From Atherinomorus stipes (taxonomy: Eukaryota > Chordata > Actinopteri > Atheriniformes > Atherinidae): a stretch of 64,000 bases of DNA. Shown in pieces: positions 48,906-61,100 of the stretch. Position numbers and translations under genes: made by a program. The DNA is taken from positions 186,001 to 250,000 of the forward strand of contig JALJCO010009074.1 in the NCBI GenBank assembly GCA_023101725.1, read 5' to 3'. Every line of letters starts with the position of its first letter. The stretch's first letter is position 1. The notes below the pieces were generated by a model. It had not been told where the DNA came from. It saw nothing but the letters and a program-made list of their open reading frames with translations, and did not search any database.

Positions 48906-51900
48906 GTAAGTTATGGAGACTGAGTATACCAGTCTGAGCGGTGTTTCAAATAGTGAGTGCTTGGCCGTAAACATTTATGACTTTTTATGTGTCGATGTGC
49001 ATCAGTCCACTCTATCTGGATGCTTTTGTCCGTTGACTGCCCGCTGTGATGATGCAGTGGTGTTCATAATGCAGCCTGATGGATACTTATTAGCTGCTGT
49101 AACTCATTGCTTCGAAAACAGTTAGTGCTGCTCATATTGTACATACTTGAGTGTTTTTACTTTATTACTTTTACTTAATATATTGCATTTACTTTAAATT
49201 GTTCTAGTTCTAAAGTTTACCGCAATAAATATGTAATTAGTCAAAAGCTTGTGCTGCGCCATGCTAAATCCATATTATGCTACAGTAGTTTTGTCTCTAC
49301 AGACACAAGCAGCTAACACGAAACAAGAGTCAGCTAAATTTTCAAACTTTAAAAGAATATCACGCAGATGTGCCACGAGCAAATAAGGCATAGAAAGGCA
49401 ATTTAAGGACAAATATTTCCTGTAAACGCACTGATAACTAGGTTAATTTTTAATTACACACATGACAAGCAGAAGCAGTTGTGGAGAGGAGGAGAAACGG
49501 CACAAAAATATATTTATATGCAATCTGTTTTTATTTTTACTGTGTCATGGTCCTTATATAATTCCTAAACTATTTTTCAGTTTCGTTGCACTGCAGGTCT
49601 AAAATTGTCAACTTTGGAGACTCATTTCTCAGTAGGGCTATATTTGAATTTTACAGCATTGTCGGTTTGTTTATTTATTTATTTATTTCGGCCAATTTAA
49701 GTACTTAAATTTGAAAATACTCAATAGTATAAGATCCTTTTAAAAAAATACAGGGTTGTTTGGTAAATGTGTGCAGTAACTTAATAAATTGTTATAAACC
49801 TAATACAAGGCAAAACGTCTATCTCAAAAAATAAACAAAAACAAGTTGTCGAGTTTAAGGTGAATTATACAAACTGAATTTCTTTTAACTGAGAAATATT
49901 GCTGCAAAATAACTTGGTATGAAAGTTAAAATGACATTCAGAAAGGAATCAGACACAGCTGATCAAGTGAAAATAGTTTAAATAGATGAGTTTGGTGAAG
50001 GGATGACAGACTCAGCGTTCTCTGGCAGCAATGCACAGACAGCTGAGAAGCCCAGAAAACATTTGGTGCTGCAGCTGTAAAGCTTCTTTTCTGTGGCTAT
50101 CAGGCCCGTCCATATGGCCCCAGTCCTACTGTAAAGCTCGCTGTAAACCAGGATACAGCAATCTGTCTCAGGAGTAGACAAAAACAGGAGAGACTAACTG
50201 AGAGAGCACAAAGGAAACATCTGGTTTACATTTATATACAGACCTTATTATGTTGCTACTTAACTAAATACCTCCATTAGTCTTTCTCCAGCTCTATTTT
50301 ACAAAAACTTGGTGTAATTATTTGATGCCAGAGCACACAGATGACTCATGTGCTCTGTATGTCTGAGTCATATTTCACCGCTACTGTCCTAAAGTTAGCC
50401 ACAGCCTCAAATCATTTGCCATTCAGTTTGGTTTGGTTCAGACTAATTCTGCATTCCTTTCTTTGCTGCACTGTATTCACATTTTTCTCTCTCTTGGCCC
50501 TCTATTACAACTGTTTCAATCTTTTGTTCTGTATTTTCCACTTATTTATACAACTTAAACTTCTTTATACCCACAGCGTGATTCTGCACTAAAAGTTCTC
50601 TCATACAGTACATCCTTTTTTCTATTTTTTTCTATCTTTTTTTTTATCTACCAGTCATTTATCATTCACTATTAATGTGCTGCCTCCTTTTTAAGTTAAG
50701 TGAATTGAATTTCCCTTAGGAATAAATGAAGTATTTTTCATTTCATTTTCTTGTTTTAAGTTCTTTTGTTCTCATCATTCTTTTCATGTTCTGCTCACAT
50801 GTCATTTTTCTTTCTTTGTGTGTGTCCTGCCAGTGTTAGTGGTCAGAGCACTGGACCAGTGACAATGCCCCACCCCGCCCAGCCCTGAACAAAGGCCACT
50901 AGTTCTTTGTTCCATCATTTAATTGTGGTTATGATCCAATATGTTTCTGCCAGTGGTGTATAGAGCTCATATTGATCATATTTTTCTTATGTGGTCAGGC
51001 TATTCAATGTCGAGTCCTGACCTTCACAGCCTCTGCGGAACTTCATGAAGACGAAGCGGTTGCAATACCTGACATGCAGTGCTTCATTTGGGCAAATTCA
51101 TTTTAGGATGGTGCTAGACCTGATGCATATCTCTGCTGCTGTCCTTTTTCATGTTAAACAGGTTTAATCTGCACACTACAGCTGTATCACATGGTTTAAT
51201 TGAATGGTGAACGGTGCCTTTGTCGCTTTCTTCACATGATTTATCTCTAATACCTGAATCAGATTTTCTTCTTTCTATTGGGAGATGTTTCCATCTCCCT
51301 GAAACTAGCCTATTCATGGCTTCAACGTGTATGCTTGGAGAATTATACGGCTGTTGAAGAAGAAAGGATTCTTGCAGCCCATTCCACAATAAATACTATT
51401 TTTCTGTATTCAGAGTATGAATGGGCAATTGTAAGTTGTAATTAAGTTTTACAAGATGCAGTCAAGTATTTTTACAGCTTTTCAATGAGGACAGCAACAA
51501 AAGATTAGAAATAGCTTTGTGCAGGGGTGTCTGCACATGGAGGAGGGGGTTGGCATGTTCAAGAGGGGAAATGTGCTGAGCTAGGCTGCACTGTGATGCC
51601 ACTTATAGTTGAAGGGTGGATTTCAGAGAATTAAAGTACAAACTGCTCCCTTCTTTGCAGTCTTGGCTAAAGCCTCTTGACGTATTAAGAAGAAAGCAAA
51701 GGCTGAAAGTGTGAGGGGGAGGCATATATTTCCTCGGTCGCCGATTACAAGCTGTTGTTGCTGTGGAGTCCAAATATTTGTCGCCTTTGTTGCTGTTTGT
51801 TTTGAGCTAATTTTAGAAATTTTCTTTGTGTAATAATTTCAAATATGCTTGAAAAATAGTATTTCATATCTCACTCTCCAGAGCTTGTTAGCCACACCCA

Positions 51901-53969
51901 TCATATAGACAGCGTGGTTGTTGTTGACACAAGAGGGAAGATGACAATAAACGTGCACATTTACAGCAAACAAATTCTACATACCTCACTCAGTGTTGCG
52001 TTTCTGGCCTGTTTGCTGTGCAGGAATGTGCAACCGAGAGACGCATCTCATGATGCGATACCTCATGGTTCAGCTAACTGTTTTGGAAAGTGAGATCTCA
52101 CATGTGAGCCATTAGCAAATGCTGCTGAAAGAAAAAAAAATAAACACTGTCTGTGTAACACTATGTTGTTATTCACAGTAAACATAGAAAAGGCCTCACT
52201 GCTGCCGGCGGCAACCACAGCAGAGGACTGTTGGACGGGATGGTGATGCATGGGGCTGCTTTTGTCGCCTGCTTATAAATAGAATCTCAACAGAGTTTTG
52301 TTGAAGATATTGTAATCTCTTCACTTTTCAGCCCCTCTGCCCTTATCATAGTCTGTTTAACAGCTTTATATACAAAAACGGTGAAGTAACATAGCTAAAA
52401 AAAAATATCCAAATTGATCATGAATGTACAAATCCTTGGTGCTAAATGCTTGTAAAATTTAGCAGAATTAACCTTTCAGGCCTGGGTGTTTCTGCATGTG
52501 TGCTTTCACACTAACTTCCTGTCTATAGAGTAGAAACAGCCACAGCTTCCCTTTCTGTCATCCTCTGCCGCTCTTTTCAGCTGCATGTGTGCAGACTCGC
52601 CCTCAGCGAATGACATCAGGACTTAGCAATCGTTCGCTTTCATCACGGTAGGACTTCACAGACTGTCTTTTACTAAGAAAACTTGCAACTTAAAATTGGC
52701 AGATTTTCTGGCAGCAATTGTGATTAAATGGTCTAATTTTTAGCATCTAGAGATGTGGAGAGGGAGTTCAGAAATGCAAATGAAACATTGGTTTTCCTCT
52801 GCTTACAGGAGGGACCCACAAAGCAGCATCTCTGCTGCTGGTCATGCGTTTATAAATGACATTAAGCAGGAAGGTTTGTTGATTTGCAGTCAAATGAGTC
52901 AAAACATATTCTCACTCTTGAAATTTTTCAATATTTATTCATCAAGTAGAAAGGAGGGGCCTCTTTTAAACAAACTCTGAAAGAGCTCAAAGCTTTTTGT
53001 GAGCCTGCGTATAACTTACCAGAACTTAGCGGAGAGTTGGCGCAGCAAGCAGTAAAGCTCATGAGCTGTTTATGCTACTTATCTGAACTGTAAGAGTACA
53101 TCTTCGACCAATGAGATTGCAGTGCTTAAGATGCCTGTTACGTAATCTTTGTGATGACTGCGTTGCAGAAAGTTAACCTTGTAGGTACTTTGTGGCAAAC
53201 ATGGCCAGAGGAGAAAGCAGCTGAATCTGGGTTTCTCTTCCCTCAGCGAAGCTGTAAAACTCAAGATTTTTTCTTCACTTTAAGTATGCTGGCTCTGTTA
53301 AGGTTTGCAGGATTTGCTTGTCTTTTTATAAGTTATGGAGTTTTGTTTTATCTGGGTTTGTCACTGTGGAAGCATCTCTTCTTTAAGTGGGTTCTGTACT
53401 GTACATTTGCACTTTTTGTACTTTCGTATTTAAAGGTTTTGTGTTTTTATGCATGCTGTGTAATCTCAGTGAGTAGTAGAGCATCAAAACGATTGGATGG
53501 ATTACAGGAGACCAAGATTAGCCATAAGAGCATCTGTTAAATACTTAACTGTGAGCATGACTACGACCATTACTACAACAGGCTCACTGTTTCTACTTCT
53601 ATGTGTTGTTGTACCCACTTCTAATAACTTGCAGTGCTACTCTTACTGGCATACCTGCTACGATTATTGCTTCTACGTTCATTTAGAGCTGCTTTTAGTG
53701 TTGCTTTGTGTTAAATGATAGAACAACTTTAAAGCTTGAGTAACCCCAACCTGTGCCACCATAACTGATTATTCTACCGTCACTGTAACAACTTCAACCT
53801 TTCCTCTGACTGTTCTTGTTTTTCTGCTAATATTTTCAATAGCAGCACCACCTAGTGTATCACCCACAACCGTTATTACCCAGGTAGATTGAACCGCTAT
53901 AATGACTAAGTGCAGGCAGCTGGTGCTACAAATGTGATTACTAAATAGGGAGCCACTATATTGCATTAT
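48906..53969. other. Presumed SUN intron 1, no recognisable element over most of its length
   Basis: About 5 kb of AT-rich sequence with no defensible exon. Minor low-complexity (TTTA repeats near 49672-49688). The longest open frames here (about 129 codons at 53151-53540) have no recognisable domain. A TTAA element begins at 53974. Confidence 0.4.
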
Positions 53970-53973
53970 TTAA

Positions 53974-54474
53974 AGGGTTACTGTGTAACGTTTGGCAACT
54001 TGGGGCACTAAATTTGTAACTTACCACTCAGGCCACCAAACTGTCAGGAAATTAAACAGTCTATCTGTGTTTTGGAATCATGTTTGCAGACCACTTTGAC
54101 CAGCTGATTTGAAGTCATTGAGCCATAAAGGAAAGCGCTCGAGGTTACATGATCCAATGAGAGACAGATCCACTCCTGCAAAGTTAGAGTCTGGTTTTTG
54201 AGGATGGCAGCCTCATCAGAGCACTGACATGCGCCGAGTGCTGTATATTGACCCCAGAAATCATCTGTTATTACTTCAGCCAGTCATTTTCTGATACTGT
54301 ATAGTTCAGAATCGCGGGGGTTATTAGAGTATATGGCTAATATCAGGCGAGAGGGGGGGTACACCCTGGAAAGGTCGCCAGTCCGTCGTCTGTTATTACT
54401 TACAATAATGATACTGTATATTAGAATATATTAGAATATTTGGCTAATATTTGGGTAAAAGTTACATGCTCCCT
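53974..54474. mobile_element. TTAA-flanked DNA element (family K5) with SINE inside
   Basis: TTAA at 53970-53973 and 54475-54478. Ends AGGGTTACTGTGTAACGTTT and (from the right) AGGGAGCATGTAACTTTTAC. In SUN intron 1. Removing the SINE fragment and one duplication leaves about 375 bp. Confidence 0.75.
54277..54388 (-). mobile_element. 5'-truncated SINE with 13-bp target duplication, in a TTAA element
   Basis: TCTGTTATTACTT lies at 54264-54276 and 54389-54401. The inner 112 bp match the 3' end of the TGACTGA-tailed SINE on the minus strand (GGTACACCCTGGA, GGTCGCCAGTCCGTCG). The head is missing, as in incomplete reverse transcription. Confidence 0.9.
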
Positions 54475-55078
54475 TTAATGCTTAGCATTATGACTTTGGA
54501 GTGACTTTAGAGTTTATGCTGTTTTATGGTGCCATTCTGTCAAGCCAGATTGGTTGAGATGGTGATTAAAATGATCAACCTAAATCCCCTGCTAATGCCT
54601 TTTATTTTTCTTTATGAAATATGAAATGATACTCCTAACCAATCTGCCTGGGAAAAACTTTTTTTTTGTTGCCATTCGTTTTTAAGACAAGCTTGTTTTG
54701 TTTTGCACAAGATGCATGATGATTAAAGCAGCAAGTTCCCAGATTTGGTGACATCCAATGGTGCTGTTGTTGGCTGGATTTGCTACAACTGGAACAACTG
54801 AACAAATGAAAGGCCTTTTCAGTGGCCACCGTTTTGTTTTTTTCTGTTCTGGGGAACTGCCGGGGCATGGTGGTGCAGCAGAGCAGAGTCTGTGGAAGGG
54901 AACCCTGCTGTCTCATATAAGCTGAATAAAAACAAGAATTTTCATGTGGTTCTACACAGTTTTGAATATCATATAGCTTTTCTGTCATTATTGAGACATT
55001 CATTTATTTTAAAGACCAGTTTCAGAAAATATTGATTAAAATATGCATGATTTTTTTTTCTCTATGTGTGTTGCAGTC

Positions 55079-55185
55079 ATGTCTCGTAGGAGTTCTCGCT
55101 TGCTGTCCGGTGGCTACTACAATTCAGATGAAGAATCTGATTCAAGTACTGTGACAAATATATCTTACAGAGAAAACCCTGTCAA
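55079..55185 (+). CDS. SUN gene coding exon 1 (start codon)
   Basis: The acceptor TTGCAG ends at 55076 and ATG follows two bases later at 55079, so an upstream non-coding exon is needed. It encodes residues 1-36, starting MSRRSSRLLSGGYY, followed by an acidic/Ser patch. The donor is AA|GTAAGT. The MSRRS start matches the conserved nucleoplasmic motif of SUN1/SUN2. Confidence 0.88.
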
Positions 55186-58100
55186 GTAAGTAGCTGTATT
55201 TGTGTGTGAACACCTCTGCAAGGCTTGGAGTAGATTTACAGTATTGTTGTTCCTCTAATCTCTTTTCTCTTTCTTCTTCAGGGTTTTCAAGAAGAAGCCA
55301 GGCAACCGCAAATCTGGCTCACGCACATCTAGTAGAGCCAACAGCAATGCAAGCTCTGCTACCCCAGAGACACCTGCCACTCCAGGTCAGGTGACACCAA
55401 CATCTAGACACGTCAGACCTGAGCTGTCCAGTCAGTATACAAGCAATATAGGACAACTGTAACAGGAGCATTTCAGAGAAGACAAAGACAATTGATTTTT
55501 TAAAGTTAAAATAGAGTTTTCAAAATTGGTTTATTAAAATATCAAAGATCTGCCACTAACATTTCTTCATAAGCAGCCATTGTTTCTTCACTGGCTGCTT
55601 ATGTTTGCTGGATGTAAACGAGAGCTTTAAACAAGCCAGTAATTCACCAAAAAAGATTAGAGGAAAGTGGGACATAATGGGACAGAAATGCACAACAGCT
55701 TTATGTTTCAAGTATGTTTAGTCCCCTTATCCTCTTAAACATGTCACCACCCCTCTTGAGAACCCATGTGATAATGAAAAGAAAAGGTCTGTAATACTTT
55801 GTGAAAAAATGTCAGATTTATGAGTTACTGCTGCCCTATTATTAGATTGTTTTAAATAGTCTGTTAAATGTGAAGTGGGAGTCATTCCTGCATGCTGTTT
55901 TTGTTTTCTAAATTGTCCCTCTTTCACATCACAGATCTGAGTCTATCTCCTCTGAGCATTCAGACCCAGCCTACCATGAGGACCATCCCTTATGTCCCCA
56001 CTGTGGCTACCCCTCGGCCTCCTCTGTCAACATCATCCTCCAGGAGTCAGACACCTACACGATGCTCATCAGTACCATCAGAAAGGAGCCCAGGCATCTG
56101 CAGCTCCAGTATGACAGGTTTACACCTTAGACCCAACCACAAGGAGCCGAGTCAAAGCGGCGTGGACAGCTCAGGTTACTCATCATCTGAGGGGGCTTGC
56201 AGGAGGTCCTTACCTGCTGCCTGCAAAGTCAGCAGTAAGAATGGAGCTCCTAGTACTGGATACCGAAGCAAAATTAGCGGTGCCTTCTTTTCTCTGATTG
56301 GTGAGAACTGGCTTTTGTTTGAATGTGTCTTTTTGTGTTTTCTACAAGCAAATATTAATGGAGTTGTTTTCTTTTTTTTTTGACAGACTCAGCCTCACTG
56401 ATGGTCGCTGATGCTCTTTTAAAAATGCGTCATGTTAAAGCTTTAGGTACTGTATCTGTGCGTCTGTTCAAGTTTAGTTTTATGTGCATTTGGTCAAGTT
56501 TGACCAAAAGATGAGCTAAGTTTTCTGGTATTTTTAGTAAATGTCAATTATTAACTTGTGTCTGTGCATTATATATGGTTCTCACACACCAGTATGTTTG
56601 TGTTTTCACAGTCGCTTCATGTGATTTGGCTCTGGCTTATCAAAATCCCTCAAATGAACTTTTCTTCTCTTCACTCCAGCTAATGCTTCAGTGGGCAGTC
56701 GGATGAAGAAGGCTGGTGGTCTGGCTCTCCTCTTCCTCATCATACTTATGTGTAAGTAGCATTGGGGTTGGCTTGTTGTTTGGTGACTTTCATTTGGAGC
56801 ATTTAGCTGTGCATTACTGAAAAAAAAGACATAAACTTTAGCTATTATTACTTCCTTTAAAAAAGGGAAGAATTACATTTTCTTACATTACATTTTACAA
56901 AATTACATTTTACAAAAACATTTTTAATGTTAAGTTATGCAGGTTGTACTCTTCTGAATATCTTAAAAGCTTAACAAACATGGCGTTTCCCCCGAGGACA
57001 CTAAAAGAGAAGAGTGTGGTCTGCAGTCTAGTTGCTCATGTCTGGGTTTTTCATCTTGGAGCAAAGTGCTTGTTTCTTTGTGTTTCAAAGTTCCTTTCTC
57101 ATGGCACTGTTCCTCCTGTTTTTCTCCAGGTATTTGGTTGCTCCTTCCTTTGTTCACCTCTTCCATCTCCCGCATGACTGCCACAAAGGCCCAATCACAG
57201 ACAAAACCCACAAGTCAACCCGTTATCCCTGCCACTCCTCCTCAACCCGCCATCATTCCCACACCTGTTGTGGTAGGGCTCAGCTACAGTTTCTGTCCAT
57301 CTCAGTTGGTGTCTGTTCTGGTTAAACTGATTGTCATTTGATGTGCTGGTAGATGCATGTGTGTGAAGACAAATCCGTTAGTGTGGGTTGTATACTGTTA
57401 GTGCTTTCTTGCCTTTTCTACAGGGTAAAGCTGGAGCTCTGTACTTTTTTACCTAAGCCCACGTTTAAGATTGTAAATTGAGGAAAAGTTGTAAAGCATA
57501 GTCATCATCAGTCATTTTCTGTACCGCATATCCAGTTCAGGGTCGTGGGGGGTGCTGGAGCCTATCCCGGCTACTATCAGGGGAGAGGCGGGGTACACCC
57601 TGGACAGGTCGCCAGTCCGTCGCAGGGCCAATACAGAGAGACAGACAACCATTCACACTCCCTCCTAGGTACAATTTAGAGTAACCAATTAACCTAACAT
57701 GCATGTCTTTGGATGGTGGGAGGAAGCCGGAGTACCCGGAGAGAACCCACGCGTACACGGGGAGCACATGCAAACTCCACACAGGAAGGCAGCTGTTGGA
57801 ATTGTTCGAAACCCCTCCCCAGCTGGGAATCGACCTGCGACCTTCTTACTGTGAGGCTACGGTGCTAACCACCACGCCACCGTGCAGCCCCTGTAAAGCA
57901 TAGGTTGTAATATTTCACTATAGAACACAGTTATACACAGGAACATTGTTTTATGTACATTGATTACAAAAGAATTAGAAAAAGGGAATTATTATATATT
58001 TATAGAGCATGTTTCTAAATCTGTGGCTCTACCAAGAAAAGTTAAAAGACCTGAGGGAGCATACAGTTCTATGACATTCTTTCATTGCTTTGTCTGGTAT

Positions 58101-61100
58101 TATATAATTTATTATTTTGTTATTGCCTCATTATATCTGGTGCTATACAGTCATGTGGAAACTAAGGATGGACTGATACATCAGCTGCTCGACATTTTAG
58201 GCCAATTTTTTCGTTTTTTGCTGGTATCGGCATCGGGGGATACATTGGGTATGTTAGCCTATACCCCCACTCTGCATAATTTACAGACTTTTTAAAATAT
58301 ATATTTACTGCAAGTTCTAATCTTTCTATTTAATATTTGTTCACAAGTGTACCATTTCGTTTTTATTTGAAGTGCTTTGTTCTTTTTTTTCATATGAAGA
58401 GAGTTGTAAAATTACTTTTTATTGTAGCCTTCATTATATTAATTTGGGGTTCAAATGCAGTATTGGCCCCAAATATCTACTCCAAATATCGACAGGTTGA
58501 ATTGGCCATCGGCTGAGGCTAATGAGAAGATGTTGGTATCAGCCCTAAAAAATCTGTTTCGGTCGAACTCTAGTGGAAACACTGCAAAACACTGATTAGC
58601 CAAAGAAAAACATCTTTGGTGCTTACACCAACACACTTCTTTGTTCTATTAAGTTATTTAAAAGTCTGACACACAGTTTGCAACCTAAATCACCAATATG
58701 TTATATGTGCACATGGAACACGTGCATCAGTAATGAGTACATGAGCGCATTTATTATCTGAGTATGGCTTTGCCGATCAGTCATTTTGTTTCTGCTGACC
58801 GATGTTGCGCTTTTTCAGTCATTTTAACTTCCAAAAGAATTCACAACCATCATGCTAAAAGTGTGTCTCAGACAGACATTCAGTATATTGTCTCTTTCCT
58901 CTAAACTACTTGCATGTAGAGATGTATACCGAGTACTGCTATTGTTTGGTACCAGTTCCTAACCTTAACGATACGAGGGTACAATTAAGATTCTTGAAAA
59001 ACGATGCTGTTATTGATACTTTTTCATCATCTACCTAACCGTTGCATAATCATGGTGAGGGAGTAAGACAAACACACTTCCCTTACTCTCACAGTTGCCT
59101 GTCATCTTCCTTTACCTCCAGGCGACTTCAGCACCGTCTGAACACATGTTCTCCACCACTGGATCTTTTAACATTTTGTAACGTTTTATCATTTACTCTA
59201 AATTACATTATAGTATCAATAAGAGTATGGATAAATATCAATATCGATAAGAAGCATCAATATTGGTATCAGTATAGATAAAATCATAGTGATATACATC
59301 CCTACTGGCATGTGAATTGCTTTGGGTCAAAGTGTCTGCTAAATTACTTGAATAAACGGCAAAGTTGTGTGTTGCTGAAGCGTTACACACACTGTAAAGA
59401 TAAACAGCTGATTCCACTAATGTTTTCTGGATATTCTGAAATGGAAAATAAAACATAGGAGTTGTGTTGAGTCGAACCATTACGTATGTACCATATCACA
59501 TCAGATAATGGGGAAACCATTTTTAAGTGTCTAAAACATGAGTTCGTAAATGTAACTGTTGAAGGCTAATTGATAGCAAAATCATTAAAATGATTTGCTT
59601 TTATTTTCATTTTTTTCCATCCAGGATCCAGCTGTTGTGTCAGCTGCTGTTGAAGCAAAGATGCAGCGTTTTCTGGTAAGAAAGATATCATATACGAAGG
59701 AATAATGTAAGAAAATTTGCTTTGTTTTGTTCTTTTGTTTGTCGTGGTTTTTGATATTGTTTCTTTTGTTCCTCCCCAAAAAAAGAAACCACATCATATT
59801 ACACAACTTCAGAAAAGATGGGATGGAATGACTTCAAGCCCTTTGTTTTCTGTATCTGTTTGTTGTAGGTGGAGCTTCAGTTGAAGCAGGAGCAACTTCT
59901 CTCACAGGTGAGAAAATCTGTACATCTGAGCCCCTTTTGGTTTTATTTACCTCAGCCTATACAAGTAAGATAGAGGTAACAGTTTTCTTTAAAAGAGCTA
60001 CATGTAAATAAGGGGCATGTTTAGTACAGAAGGGGCCGAAAGTGTACACACACTCCCATTAAAGAAAAGGCTAAATTCACAATAGTAATTCAAATAACAA
60101 AAGTGAAGAAAAGTCATAATAAATAAAAAAAATCACAAAAATTTAGTTTAGTAAAATAAAACATTGATTTTGAATTGTGGTTTTAAGAAATAATTTTTTT
60201 AAAAATGACAAAACTGTCCCAGACAAATTACAGCACCTTGCTCATGAGCGGTGGACCAAAGTACCTGTCAACAGGTGCCGAAGTCTGATTGGACGATGGG
60301 GAGTGGATAGCCCAGTGGTAGCGTCGTGGGCTTGGGCGCGGAGGACCCGGGTTCGATCCCCCGACACGACTCCTGGGTGAACCACTGTGGACTCCTGAGC
60401 AAGGTCCTTAACCCCCCCCCACCAACTGCTCCCCGGGCGCCTCAAGTAGCAGCCCACTGCTCTCTCATACTCACAGTACAGAGATGGGTAAAATGCAGAG
60501 CCCTAATTTCAGTCCAATACCAGTATAAAAAATAAATAAATAAATTGCCTCAAAGTGTTGCTCAATAGAATTTTAGTTCAGATGCCCCATCATGTTTGCT
60601 TACTTGTTTTATTTTTTGTTTGTTTTTTATATTTCTGTTGAACCATAATTCAAAATCAATGTAATGATTTTGTCAAAATTTTTATTTATTACTTTTATCA
60701 ATTTCAACTTATTTTTCTGACAGCTGATTTTTTCCATCTTTAATAGGAGCGTGTCTAATCTTTTGGCCCGTTCTGTATGTAAACTAAATTTGTTTTCTTG
60801 TTTTGCATTTTAATTCACCACTGAGCTAACATGATATGAGCGAGCGTAACTAATTGTTGATTTTACCATCAGATTTCAAGTTCTCTGTTAGGTAAATGAT
60901 ACTAATTGTTCTTATTGTTTATTATTTTATTATTTGTGCATATTCCATATCAGTAGTCGACAAACATGAGCTGGAAAATATTTGCATCTTTGATGTGTGC
61001 TAAAAGCTTATATTGTACATCCTTACTTTTGTTTTCTCCTCCTGTCTCCTTTGCTGACAATAAACTGTGATGATCGTGTCCAGCAGCAGTATCTAACATT

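Noticed and set aside
53151..53540. 129-codon plus-strand open frame
   Set aside because: No recognisable domain, no Kozak or splice support, and it lies in the presumed SUN intron 1. Hydrophobic text in AT-rich DNA often gives such frames.
55386..55390. Alternative donor for SUN exon 2 at 55391
   Set aside because: Using it shifts the frame into an immediate stop in exon 3.
60297..60370. Possible tRNA gene (A and B boxes)
   Set aside because: The sequence continues into a SINE body and AAAT tail, and the arms do not form a cloverleaf acceptor stem. Annotated as a SINE head.
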